Shown one piece after another: positions 9,441 to 19,042 of a stretch of 45,801 nt of DNA. A model generated the notes under the pieces. The model was not told where the DNA came from. It saw nothing but the letters and a program-made list of their open reading frames with translations, and ran no database searches. Location: NCBI GenBank assembly GCA_009746045.1, contig RPFO01000041.1, positions 8,217,169 through 8,262,969 on the forward strand, written 5' to 3'. The first letter of the stretch is position 1, and each line of letters begins with the position of its first letter. Made by a program: the position numbers and the translations under genes. The DNA comes from Mesostigma viride (taxonomy: Eukaryota > Streptophyta > Mesostigmatophyceae > Mesostigmatales > Mesostigmataceae).

Positions 9441-9946
9441 TGGATAGTTCCATGGAGTCCAGGCAGATTACCAAGATGCAGGCAAGGGAGTCAGGCTTGT
9501 ATTTTGTGCAGAATGATGATGCACCCTTGTCTCTCATTTCATGGTACAGCCGGTTGCATAGACGCAAGGCTGTCAGCAGCAATGCTGCTGAGTGCAGGGC
9601 AGTGGTGTCAGCAGTGCTTCATGCCAGGTACTTGAATCATGTGCTGGTTTGGTTGCAGATGCAAGCAGGCAGCAATGCTGGGGTGGTGGCACACTTGCTC
9701 ACTGACAGTCAGTCAGTCCTCAGTTTCCTTGCTAACCCCTATGCTGTCCACACTGATCTTGACTGGGTGGTCCTGAAACAGGAGTCCACCTACTGGGAGT
9801 CCACCCGTCACGTGGAGGACAAACACAACGCTGCTGATGCACTCACTAAAGTGCCTCAGCAGGCAGCTGAACAATATCAGCTGTTGTACCACTTGATGAA
9901 CCCCTATGGCAAGCAGGCAACCCTGCCCCATAGGGGGGACGCCTAG
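9395..9946 (+). CDS. RNase H domain of I-1
   Basis: A 183-codon frame with the copia-type RNase H: an acidic start at MMDSSMESRQ, SRLHRRKAVSSNAAECRA (conserved Glu), LLTDSQSVLSFL (Asp), and the closing HNAADALTK. It ends at 9946 with a stop, immediately before the 3' untranslated tail. In the intact arrangement (30783-32330) it is the C-terminus of the RT-RNase H protein. Confidence 0.88.
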   Translation: MHSLDLHKTIHIQAMMDSSMESRQITKMQARESGLYFVQNDDAPLSLISWYSRLHRRKAVSSNAAECRAVVSAVLHARYLNHVLVWLQMQAGSNAGVVAHLLTDSQSVLSFLANPYAVHTDLDWVVLKQESTYWESTRHVEDKHNAADALTKVPQQAAEQYQLLYHLMNPYGKQATLPHRGDA

Positions 9947-10076
9947 CAGGGTCCTGTTCACCAGGGCCGCCTAGGTCACCCAGTACCCCTTGGGCAGGTC
10001 CAAGGGGTAGGTTGTGGCTTCCAGCAAGGGGGGTTGGTTGGAGTCTGTTTTTCATACATCTGCGTGCCCTATGCCC

Positions 10077-10082
10077 AATAAA
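10077..10082 (+). terminator. AATAAA polyadenylation signal of I-1
   Basis: AATAAA lies 131 bases after the pol stop, in sequence conserved with I-2 (11880-11885, minus) and I-3 (32458-32463). This is well before the 3' LTR, so some transcripts may end internally. Confidence 0.5.
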
Positions 10083-10142
10083 ATCTGTTTTGATTTTCTC
10101 AACACCATGGAATTTCGTTATGCACACCTTCATAGGTGGGCA

Positions 10143-10499
10143 TGGGACAGCAACAACGCCACTTGGGCCAGCAAGCCAGGGGAGAGCACATCCAAGTGAG
10201 GCCTCTTACCTTGCCGTCAGCGGAGGTGTACCCAGGACCCCAGTTCACTGGGATATCCTGGGCCACCTGGCCTTACTGTTCAGTGGCAGTCAGATGGGTG
10301 CTGTGCCCGCGTCTTGCGCGCCTCCTCCACCGAGTCAGGTGCCGTCTCCTGTCACCTGGTCTCTTTCCCCCATCGCCCTCGCAGGCTGGGATCGCCTCCC
10401 CCACCAGCTGCTCCTTGTGCTTGGCCAGGTCCTGGCTCGCCATAGCCGGTGCCTCCATCTCGCCCTTGTCAGCCGTCTCCCGGTTTGCCACGAGGCATT
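10143..10499 (-). pseudogene. Gag N-terminal fragment of II-1, mosaic with I-1 tail
   Basis: On the minus strand 10499 downwards reads TAATGCCTCGTGGCAAACC, matching the gag start of II-2 at 35488. Similarity continues to about 10291 (LVGEAIP...GDGGKRPG) and again at about 10229-10143. Between these, 10230-10290 is a 61-bp stretch of family I tail lying in the I-1 sense direction; a counterpart is at about 11641-11703. The 5' side of this gag is separated from its promoter region by the whole of I-2. Confidence 0.75.
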
Positions 10500-10952
10500 A
10501 GTTGGATGGAGACTAGGGACGACGAACAACTGCGAAAGCTGAGAGCGAATGATGATTGTATTACAATAATACAATGAGAGAGCATGAAAGCTGAGGGCTC
10601 AGAATGGAACTGGGCAACTCGGGTGCTGTGGCACTCCCCAGTGCTACGCCTATATGCCTATGGCGGTGCTACCTGCAGCACACGACCAGTGGACAACTGT
10701 ACACTGCAATGCCATGCGACCACGTCACTAGCATCCAGCTAAGACTCGGCCCGTCAGGCCCGGCTACACCGGACCTGGCGGGTCGAGCTAGCACCTAGGA
10801 ACAGTCTGGCACTAACCGCACATCGGTCCACATGACACCTCAGTACCGTACACCCTGCCGTACTGTACTGAGGTGTCCCGCTCAGCCGCGGTAGGCAATA
10901 CGCGGCGCGCAGGCCGGAAATCCGTGTGTCAGCCTAAGCATCTCATCTAACT
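10500..10952 (-). repeat. 3' LTR of I-2 (453 bp)
   Basis: The plus strand starts AGTTGGATGG and ends CATCTAACT, that is AGTT...AACT on the element strand. It is closer to the 5' LTR of I-1 than to its own partner at 18530-18986: between about 10735 and 10800 it has the I-1 type sequence, while the partner has an I-3-like version. Confidence 0.9.
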
Positions 10953-11084
10953 CCCATTATGTTTTCCTTTCAGGTTGAAGGCTAGCGACTTCAAGCCTGA
11001 CCCTGCCCAGCTAGGAGACTGACTCCAAGCTGACTGAGGTGCTGAGCAACTGACACCCATACTGCAACATCTGGACTGAAAAAG

Positions 11085-11357
11085 ATGGGCCCCAGAACTC
11101 GTGCAATACTTGTGATGGCATCACGTTTAGCTCAACATGCCCGGGGAGTTCCTCCTCCTCGCGAGCTCACAAGGGAGATAGCTATGCCTGTCTGCCTATC
11201 CAGGGAGTGCATCACCAGCCAAGAGAGCCATTGTAAAAAATGCCAAGGTAACCGTTTAAGAGGTTCCATGTTGTTCCATCATCATCGCCCACTCAGAGAA
11301 AAATACCCAGCCAGGCTGGGTCAACTGAGCTCAGGTTACCTGCAACCTGAGGAGTGA
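11085..11357 (+). CDS. Antisense ORF in the tail of I-2, unknown function
   Basis: A 90-codon frame opposite to I-2 transcription, between its pol and 3' LTR. It starts MGPRTRAIL and contains RGVPPPREL and a Cys/His-rich part CLSRECITSQESHCKKCQG that could bind zinc. I-3 carries the counterpart at the same place (32989-33264). Residues 1-55 are well conserved; after KCQG the two frames diverge, exactly where an AAG/GTAA 5' splice-like site occurs (about 11249). Upstream, TTTTCCTTTCAG (ending 10972) looks like a 3' splice site. I do not recognise the protein. Confidence 0.45.
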   Translation: MGPRTRAILVMASRLAQHARGVPPPRELTREIAMPVCLSRECITSQESHCKKCQGNRLRGSMLFHHHRPLREKYPARLGQLSSGYLQPEE

Positions 11358-11364
11358 CAGTGGA

Positions 11365-11640
11365 CAGGTTTATTGCACCCTGCACTGTCCATGTTGTACC
11401 TGCACAACATGTGAGGACCAGCCACCCCTGCCCTGCACAGAGGGGGCTGAAGTCCGAGTGACAGGTGACAGGACTATGACATCCTGGACCTGGCCACATT
11501 GCACCTGCACAACGTGTGAGACCAGCCACCCCTGCCCTGCACATGGGTGACTGAAGTCCTGGTGACAGGTGACAGGAATATTTCATCCTGCACCTGTGCT
11601 GAGCACGTTGTACTAGACAACATGACAGCACCCATGCCTT
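11365..11640 (-). repeat. 104-bp tandem repeats in the tail of I-2
   Basis: About two and a half diverged copies of a unit of about 104 bp, containing CACCTGTCAC and a GTGCAGGTGCAA-type motif. They correspond to the better-preserved copies at 32762, 32866 and 32970 in I-3. They lie between pol and the 3' LTR, with no sense coding capacity that I can see. Confidence 0.65.
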
Positions 11641-11879
11641 TACTGCCACTGAACAGTAAGGCCAGGTGGCCCAGGATATCCACAGTGAACTGGGGTCCTG
11701 GGTAACCACCTGTCAAGGGAGCTTTGACCCTCCACTTGAATGGGGGCACCTGAGCCACTGAGCTCAAGGCCATCCACCAAGGCATACGCCCTAGTGGAAA
11801 AAGGTGTGAGATACATCCCATGCCCACCTATGAAGGTGTGCATAACGAAATTCCATGGTGTTGAAAAATCAAAACAGAT

Positions 11880-11885
11880 TTTATT
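11880..11885 (-). terminator. AATAAA polyadenylation signal of I-2
   Basis: TTTATT on the plus strand, that is AATAAA on the element strand, about 130 bases after the RNase H stop. Sequence and position are conserved with I-1 and I-3. Confidence 0.5.
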
Positions 11886-12015
11886 GGGCATAGGGCACGC
11901 AGATGTATGAAAAACAGACTCCAACCAACCCCCCTTGCTGGAAGCCACAACCTACCCCTTGGACCTGCCCAAGGGGTACTGGGTGACCTAGGCGGCCCTG
12001 GTGAACAGGACCCTG

Positions 12016-12567
12016 CTAGGCGTCCCCCCTATGGGGCAGGGTTGCCTGCTTGCCATAGGGGTTCATCAAGTGGTACAACAGCTGATATTGTTCAGCTGCC
12101 TGCTGAGGCACTTTAGTGAGTGCATCAGCAGCGTTGTGTTTGTCCTCCACGTGACGGGTGGACTCCCAGTAGGTGGACTCCTGTTTCAGGACCACCCAGT
12201 CAAGATCAGTGTGGACAGCATAGGGGTTAGCAAGGAAACTGAGGACTGACTGACTGTCAGTGAGCAAGTGTGCCACCACCCCAGCATTGCTGCCTGCTTG
12301 CATCTGCAACCAAACCAGCACATGATTCAAGTACCTGGCATGAAGCACTGCTGACACCACTGCCCTGCACTCAGCAGCATTGCTGCTGACAGCCTTGCGT
12401 CTATGCAACCGGCTGTACCATGAAATGAGAGACAAGGGTGCATCATCATTCTGCACAAAATACAAGCCTGACTCCCTTGCCTGCAACTTGGTAATCTGCC
12501 TGGACTCCATGGAACTATCCATCATAGCTTGGATGTGAATGGTTTTGTGGAGATCCAAGGAGTGCAA
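12016..12567 (-). CDS. RNase H domain of I-2
   Basis: A 183-codon frame nearly identical to 9395-9946 of I-1, with MMDSSMESRQ, NAAECRA, LLTDSQSV and NAADALTK. It is out of frame with RT because one A is missing near 12583 relative to I-3; I-1 shares this loss. It ends at 12016, just before the 3' untranslated tail. Confidence 0.88.
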   Translation of the reverse strand: MHSLDLHKTIHIQAMMDSSMESRQITKLQARESGLYFVQNDDAPLSLISWYSRLHRRKAVSSNAAECRAVVSAVLHARYLNHVLVWLQMQAGSNAGVVAHLLTDSQSVLSFLANPYAVHTDLDWVVLKQESTYWESTRHVEDKHNAADALTKVPQQAAEQYQLLYHLMNPYGKQATLPHRGDA

Positions 12568-13370
12568 GATAAGGGGAGGGCCTCCTGGAGAGTTTTGGTG
12601 ATGGCTTTGTGACCTACTTGCATCAAGACATCATCATCAACTCTGCTAACCACAGCCAGGTGAGGTGCACACGTTGAGCACAACCACCCCAGCTTGCCTC
12701 TAATGGTAGGACAGGCTCCAGGTTTGATTTTTGTTTGCAAAACCTCCAAGCAGCTGTGCATGTAATCATTGGGAGAGTAGAGTGCACACACCCACTGGTT
12801 TTGATGCTGCTGGAGTTGTAACATTGTGCCACAAAATTTTATGGCAGTGGTGCCCAGCTCTACTTGCTTGCCAATCTCAAAATGCTGTGACACTTGTTGA
12901 ATAAAATCATCCACAGCACGCCTTGGCCCAGCAATCAGCTGATCATCCCCATGCCACACAAAGGTGAGAATGCCATGAGGGTGTGGGACCACAAAGAAGC
13001 AAGGGTCTATGTCATCATATCTAGCCCCTAACTTTTCAAACACAGCCTGAGCTGACATCCTGAAAATGCGAGGAGCTGATTGCAGCCCTTCAACACCTAT
13101 GTTAGCTTTCAGGTACTGCTGAGGGATGTGTTTTGCCCAAACTCTGGGAGTGGAGACTACGTACACCTGACCATGCCACACTTGTTGTGCTATCTCAGGT
13201 GAGCCTTTCAGGAAAGCCCTTTTAATGTCTGTAGCCTTACATACATAGTCATCCCCATCATTGAGATGACCCACAAAGACAGACAGCAAGATTTTTAGGG
13301 ATGTTTGCTGAATGCCTGGCGTGTACAACTCTGCCTCTGTCAGATCAGTGGTGCCCTTGAACTCTGTCAC
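12522..13370 (-). CDS. Reverse transcriptase of I-2
   Basis: A 282-codon frame with the copia-type RT core: KATDIKRAFLKGS, GVEGLQSAPRIFRMS, and the catalytic box WHGDD (HGDD at 12942-12953). It is almost identical to I-1 RT. The N-terminal part of RT lies in the upstream frame (13432-16149), split off by the one-base loss shared with I-1. The listed start is only the first ATG after that break. Confidence 0.87.
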   Translation of the reverse strand: MTEFKGTTDLTEAELYTPGIQQTSLKILLSVFVGHLNDGDDYVCKATDIKRAFLKGSPEIAQQVWHGQVYVVSTPRVWAKHIPQQYLKANIGVEGLQSAPRIFRMSAQAVFEKLGARYDDIDPCFFVVPHPHGILTFVWHGDDQLIAGPRRAVDDFIQQVSQHFEIGKQVELGTTAIKFCGTMLQLQQHQNQWVCALYSPNDYMHSCLEVLQTKIKPGACPTIRGKLGWLCSTCAPHLAVVSRVDDDVLMQVGHKAITKTLQEALPLSCTPWISTKPFTSKL

Positions 13371-13431
13371 ACAAGGTCTAGCATGAAAATGACTGACCCA
13401 TCTGCTGCTGGCTTATGTTTACACACAAACT

Positions 13432-15757
13432 TCAGGCGCAAGTGCTTGCACCCTGCAGGCTTTTTGTCAATAGGTGTGACAGGGGAGTATGAGAAGGACT
13501 AAGAGGATCTGGCACTACCCATTCTTCCCTGGCCTTGTTAAAGGCCTCCACCCATTTTAGGAATCCTATGTGTGTGCGACAGTCTTGCTCTATCTGTTCA
13601 TAAGAAAGAGGAGACATTTTAGCCACATCATGCTTGCCCAATCCAAATGAGTTGGGATGAAGTTTTTGGTTGTGAACCAAGTCTGCCACACAGGGTTCTT
13701 GCCCTGGGGCATACTTGGGTGTAGCAAATTTTACAGAAGCAATGTTGGTGTTAAGAAGTTTTTCAAGAGAAATTTTGAAATGATTCAGATCAACACCACC
13801 CATGTCCTGGATGGATAGTCTATCACTGGATATGAGGACACCAGGGTAACAGAGAAAAGGATCCCCCAACAAAGCATTCCCTTTATAACCTTCCAATACC
13901 TGAAAAGGAGTGGGGATACCGAGTATAGTCAACATGACCTGACCTAATACCTTGAGGGATGACTGCCCTGAGAAATCAGCCACATGGTGCCAGGGTGAAG
14001 GTTCCAAAGGCAAATGGGGCACAGCCAGGGCACTGATAATGCTGACCTGGGCTTGTGTGTCCACTGCAACCATAAATGGGCTATTGTCATTCTGCCCAAC
14101 CTTCCCCACCTTAGCTGATCCTGCAGCAGTTTGAGCTTTGGCTCTATGAGCTGCTTGTAAAATGCGAACAGCGTCTGCTAGGCTGCGTTTGGAAGGTGCA
14201 GCTAGTGGCTGAGCTATGTTCACACTTGTAGAGGTGATAGGTTGCTGATCACCTGTTTTGCCAATGTGACCCTCTGCTGCAGGGGGCCAATCCTGCAGTG
14301 ACTGCCTGCAATCATCAAGGGTGACCTGGGTGTCACAGTGGGTGTGGCTCTCACACTCACCAGTGGGTGTTCCAAACAACCACTCACTGGGCAACGCTGG
14401 GATGCCAGGCAACTGTACAGGGCTGTCGGCCAACAGCTCTTCCTCCTCTGCCACGTCTGACACAGTTGGAAAATACAATTTCATCCTGTGAGGTGAACAC
14501 CTGTGAATTTTTCCCGTGTCATTGTGTTTAACTAACACTGTCCTGCCAGTGGTGTTAAACTTTAGGATGGTGGCTGGCCCATGCCAGGTACCCACCTTGC
14601 CTAGTCCCGACTCCTTGTAGAATAGGACCTGATCCCCTTCTCTGAAGGTGGGACGTGGATGCTTTGCATCCTTGACAGCTAACCTGCTAGCTGTCTGTGC
14701 TCGCTGTGCGTTGTAGAGGGCTAGTACCTCAGGTGGATAAATGCCTGCATGCAATCCATCTGGTGTAATGACCACCCCTTGTGGGGTTTTCATGAGTGGC
14801 CTCCTGTTGAGGACTTGGCACAACCTGGTGGACCACAGAGCTCTGTCAGCATATGACCCACTGTCAGCCAGCAGATTGCCATCTTCTTTGGCTACAAGGG
14901 TTTTAATGGACCTGATGGCCCTTTCAATAATGCCTTGCCTCTCATGATCTTCTAGCCCAGCCAGATCAATAGCCTCACACCCTGGTTCATTGGCAAGACA
15001 CGTGAACTGCTGATCCAGTAACAATGCCTCCACAGGGTAGTACCTGGCCTGAGCAATCAAGAGAGCCCTGAGCAACTGTGTCTTGTCCATTCCAGGTAAT
15101 GGTTCAATGGTTGTGTACCTTGACCATGCATCTTTAAGTGCCAAGTAAGATTGTCCTTTGATATGAAAGACATCTCCTACCACCCTGCCCTTGCTCTTAG
15201 GTGGGGTAGCTACATGCCACTTAGGGGGTTTGGGTGCATTGAACTGACAATGCTGGCAGTGGGATCTGACCACCTGGCATGCACGTCTGAGTGCTGCCCC
15301 CCCTATTGCTGCTGCCACCACCTCTGCACTCACTTCATGCCCATAAAGGAAATGCAACTGCAAAGCAAGCTCCTGAAAACTGATCTGAGCATCCTCTGCT
15401 GGGGACACTCTGCACACCTTGGGAACCATAGATGTGAAGGTTGGTTTAGAGACATAATCTTCTGAAACCAGCTGTAGCACCTTTCCAGAACTGCTCACTG
15501 CTCTGACAGTGGGGCATGCAGATGAAAGAGGTGAAGCAGGCACACTCAAGCCAGCATGAGAGGGAGACTCACACTTCTTGCCGTAAGGAGGCCGCTTGCA
15601 GTCCTTGGGGTCACCGTGGGGCGGCCCGTGGCACTTGTGGCACAGGACGTCCAAATGCCCCAGCTCGTCCACGTTCTTGCGGCAGGTGGGCCGCAGGTGG
15701 TACTTCATGCCACAGCGGGTGCACCGCTGAGAAGACTTGTCCTCCTTGTCCTGCTTC

Positions 15758-15819
<62 letters not shown>

Positions 15820-16149
15820 GCTGTTGTTGTTGTTGTTGCTGGAGCTGCCCCCCTTGGAGGGAGACTGCCCCTTACCCTTGCCCTTGCCCCAGCCCCTGCC
15901 CTTGCCCTTGCCCTTGCCCTTGCCCTTGCCCTTAAACATTTGTCCCAGCAGGGACTTGACTTCTGCCATAGTGACAGGTCTCTTGCTCCTGTCTTCCCTC
16001 TCCCTATCCTCCTCCTCCCTCTCTTCCCCCCTGACCCTCTTTACAGAGGTGCCCATGGCCCCCTGGCTAAGGGGAGCCAAGGCCAGCTTGATATAATCCA
16101 ATGCCTCCTTCATGTCCTCCCAGTACTTTGCCATTCCTGTGGCAAGCAT
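13432..16149 (-). CDS. Gag C-terminus, zinc knuckles, integrase, protease and RT N-terminus of I-2
   Basis: The longest intact pol frame of family I (905 codons). In order: GKGKG repeats, an Asn run (about 15758-15840), the knuckles CTRCGMKYHLRPTC and CHKCHGPPHGDPKDC, the integrase HHCC finger (YGH...CQHC), the catalytic core (GDVFHIKGQ, LLLDQQF, GIIERAIRS), the integrase C-terminal domain, protease (VDTQAQVSII, DTQ at 14053-14061; NALLGDPFL), the linker MGGVDLNHF, and the start of RT. Here integrase, protease and the beginning of RT are on one uninterrupted frame. This is the best evidence that protease after integrase is the native order rather than a rearrangement of broken pieces. The frame is lost at SHTPL near 13480. 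Confidence 0.92.
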
Positions 16150-18484
16150 AGCGTAGGTGTTTTTGTCAAGTTTGAGTTTCTCAAGGAAGAACGCAGCAAG
16201 AACTTGTGATCTAGCTGCTGGACATCAGGACGTGCTTTGATGGCTAGCTCATATTTCTTTGTCTCAGCCACATAGTCCACTGATGTGACCCTGTATTCCT
16301 CTACCCACCTGAATGCCCCATATATGTCCACAGATGAGGGGGTGGAGAGGAGGTCAGTTAGCTCCTTCATGAAAGCCTCCCAAACTGCCCTAGCCTGCGT
16401 GTCCTGCCACTTGGGATACCTACGCTGGAAGACAAGAATGAGATTCTGAATCTGAGAAGAGGACTGATGGTAGAAATCCCCCTGCATGAGAGATCCAAAC
16501 CAATTCTTGACATTCAGTTCCTCCCTAGCCAGCTGCAGAGAGAGAAGTGCATGATTCCCCTGCTCCCTAGTATACCCCTCAGGCAGCCCCCTGACATTAA
16601 TCCTATCCACAGGACGGTTTTCATTGTAAGTGGGCAACCTAGAGGGGGATGCAGGGGGAGAGGGAGAAGATGGTGTTGCTGCTGCAGCATTCACAGGAGA
16701 GACCTGCTGAGAGGGAAGTGCTACTTGAGTGAGCTGAGCAGGATGGGCAAACATGGGCTGTGTAGGAGGGTTAGACAACATAGGGGTGGGCTGGGTGGGG
16801 GTGTGAGTGTGTGTCACTTCCCGCCTCCTGCTGCGGGCCTCCTCCCAATCATGGAAGGTGGGAGAGAGGGACACTTCATCGTCAGTAGGGTTAGTAAGAT
16901 CATGATGCAACCAGGTAGGCAGAGTTAGCCACCTACCCGCCCCTCTCAGGATGGCGTTGTGCAGGAGCTCCAGCAAACGCACCAGACGCACCCTGCTGCC
17001 CTGCACCCTCCTCCCTGAGAGGAGAGCCTGCAGGGCAGGCAGCAGGTCGTCGCACACCCTACGTGTGCCCTCTTGGAGGTTGGGCAGGCCCAGGATGTGC
17101 GTGATGATTGCACACACCAGGCTGCCCGCCTCCGCGACGTGCATCTGCTGGCTCCTGTCGGCCAGCCCACGGAAGGAGGCTGTGGCTGTCTGTATGGCAC
17201 GCCACACGGCCTCATCACCCAGGGTGATGAAGTCGCGACCTTGCAGGTCGCCCTCCAGCAGTGCTGGTTGCTGCCCAGCTGCGGTGGGACCCTGGGCCCC
17301 TCCGGCCCTGCCAGGGCTTGTCCTTGTTGCGGCTAGAGGGGGCCTGCCCCCCAGAGCCGCTGGAGGTGCCCGTGACACCCTCCATGGGGGCTGCATCCCC
17401 CGCCAGCGCCGGAGGCGCCGGCGTCGCTGCCGGGGTCCCTGCGACCCCGGGCGCTTGTGTCGCCGCCGGGGTCCCTGCGACCCCGGTGGCCTCCTCAGCC
17501 ACCTGGCCCCCCACGCTGGGCGGGGGAGCCTGCGGCTGAGGTTGGACCCTCTGACCTGCCAGAGGGTCCTGGGTGGCTTCACCACCCATGGGCGTGTTGG
17601 GGGCGTCTGCCGCCCCGCGCCCGTCGCAGGCGGCATCGCAGCCGCCTCACGCCTATCCGGGCCCCAGCCAACTGGCGTGACTTGGGGCCACGGCCCCAAC
17701 GGAGTCAGCGCGATCTCTGGTCTGGGACCACGCGCAGCGCCTCTCTCTGGCGCTGCCTGGACGCCCACTGATCAACAGTGCCGGGGTTGTGCCTCGGCCG
17801 ATTGGCGAAACAGTACAGCCAAACCGCCACCTGAACCAGTGGGACTGCATCCTAAGACGCCCCTCGATCAGCGTGTGCACCCGATGAACCTCTATCGCGT
17901 GTATCTCCTCATCTGGAAGCAACTGAAAACGTTGGTGCATGATCCGGCCGTTCACCGCAATGAACGCCGGGATGTCGTCCTCCCCAAGGGGGAGAAAATG
18001 GGGTGGGCGCCCGAACGCGACCGGGGGCGGAACATGTTCCCCATACCGGTCAATGTCCATGGTGGCCATCTGTCGGCCCACGGAAAGGTTGCCAGACGTC
18101 GCAGGTGTCTGCGACGAAAGCTCAAGCGAAGGCCGAGGCCTCGCAGGCTGCACCTCCCATCCTCCTCGAGGAATCACTCCGCTCACGACCCCCGTCACCT
18201 GCGACGGGGGAACGTCGTGCCCGGGGGACCTGCCCCCCAGGTGCCATGGCGGACGAACCGCCAGTGGCAAACGGCCGACCGCTCGCCATCCCCCGGGCGC
18301 CGGGCCCCACCTGCGGGCCCCGACGCCTGGGTTGGTCAGCGACCACCGTGCGGAAGGTGACGTTGGGCGTCACCCTCGCATCGGTGGTGGAGGGCGTGCC
18401 CTCCGGCGAAAGGCGGGGTGAGGTGCGCCTGGCAGGCGCCTTCCCCTTGTTGTTGTTGCCGTTGTTGCCGTTGTTGGAAGCCAT
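16110..18484 (-). pseudogene. Gag of I-2, several frameshifts
   Basis: Starts at ATG 18484 (MASNNGNNGNNN). It leaves frame in the acidic run near 18170 (DSSEEDGEV becomes DSSRRMGG), again near 17850, again in the Pro/Ala-rich linker, and near 16190. Authentic pieces lie in three frames: about 18484-18170, about 18170-17850, and 17330-16190. The last of these covers ATASFRGLADRSQQ to the end of the capsid-like part (VDYVAETKKYELAIKARP). Overall sequence is very close to I-1 gag. Several breaks lie in G or C runs, so some could be sequencing errors. Confidence 0.8.
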
Positions 18485-18513
18485 ATCTTTTTTTTTGCTT
18501 GTAAAAAAAATAT

Positions 18514-18529
18514 CGAACTTTTCAGTCCA
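18514..18529 (-). promoter_or_regulatory. Primer-binding site of I-2
   Basis: TGGACTGAAAAGTTCG on the minus strand, directly next to the 5' LTR and identical to the I-1 and I-3 sites. Confidence 0.7.
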
Positions 18530-18986
18530 AGTTGGATGGAGACTAGGGACGACGAACAACTGCGAAAGCTGAGAGCGAATGATGATTGTATTACAATAAT
18601 ACAATGAGAGAGCAATGGAAGCTGAGGGCTCAGAATGGAACGTCTGGGCAAACTCGGGTGCTGTGGCACTCCCCAGTGCTACGCCTATATGCCTATGGCG
18701 GTGCTACCTGCAGCACACGACCAGTGGACAACTGTACACTGCAATGCCATGCGACCACGTCACTAGCATCGACTACACTCGGCCCGTCCAGAACCGGATA
18801 ACCCGGGTCTGGCGGGTCGAGCTAGAGTCTAGGCACAGTCTGGCACTAACCGCACATCGGTCCACATGACACCTCAGTACCGTACACCCTGCCGTACTGT
18901 ACTGAGGTGTCCCGCTCAGCCGCGGTAGGCAATACGCGGCGCGCAGGCCGGAAATCCGTGTGTCAGCCTAAGCATCTCATCTAACT
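18530..18986 (-). repeat. 5' LTR of I-2 (457 bp)
   Basis: AGTT...AACT ends and the conserved hairpin at 18868-18911. Most of it matches the partner at 10500-10952, but about 18769-18835 differs strongly and resembles the I-3 LTR (GGATAACCCGGGTCTGGCGG). There are also small indels near 18614 and 18645. Confidence 0.9.
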
Positions 18987-19042
18987 GCATTATATACAGT
19001 GGGATGGCAAAACAAAACAGGCGATTGACAAGGAATACAGGC

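Larger units (their letters stand above)
2954..10142 (+). mobile_element. Family I element I-1, 3' end lost
   Basis: A copia-related LTR retrotransposon inserted in the integrase of II-1. In order: 5' LTR (2954-3408), primer-binding site, gag, zinc knuckles, integrase, protease, RT and RNase H (ending at 9946), and a 3' tail with AATAAA. Compared with I-2 and I-3 it lacks most of the tail, the 104-bp repeats and the 3' LTR. Its sequence stops matching near 10142, where inverted gag of II-1 begins, and another 61 bp of the same tail reappears at 10230-10290. Frame breaks lie near 5478, 8127, 8480 and 9378. The last two are shared with I-2. Confidence 0.9.
10500..18986 (-). mobile_element. Family I element I-2, complete with target duplication
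   Basis: An 8487-bp element flanked by the 5-bp duplication GCATT (10495-10499 and 18987-18991; AATGC on the element strand), so the target contained the gag ATG of II-1. It has both LTRs (10500-10952 and 18530-18986), a primer-binding site, gag, zinc knuckles, integrase, protease, RT, RNase H, a 3' tail with tandem repeats, and an antisense ORF. Gag is broken several times. Integrase to RT N-terminus is one long frame. RT and RNase H are separated by the same two one-base losses as in I-1. Confidence 0.93.

Noticed and set aside
2954-10952. I-1 plus the inverted LTR at 10500-10952 as one DNA transposon with 450-bp terminal inverted repeats
   Set aside because: The LTR at 10500-10952 pairs as a direct repeat with 18530-18986 and shares a 5-bp duplication with it, so it belongs to I-2; I-1 has simply lost its 3' LTR.
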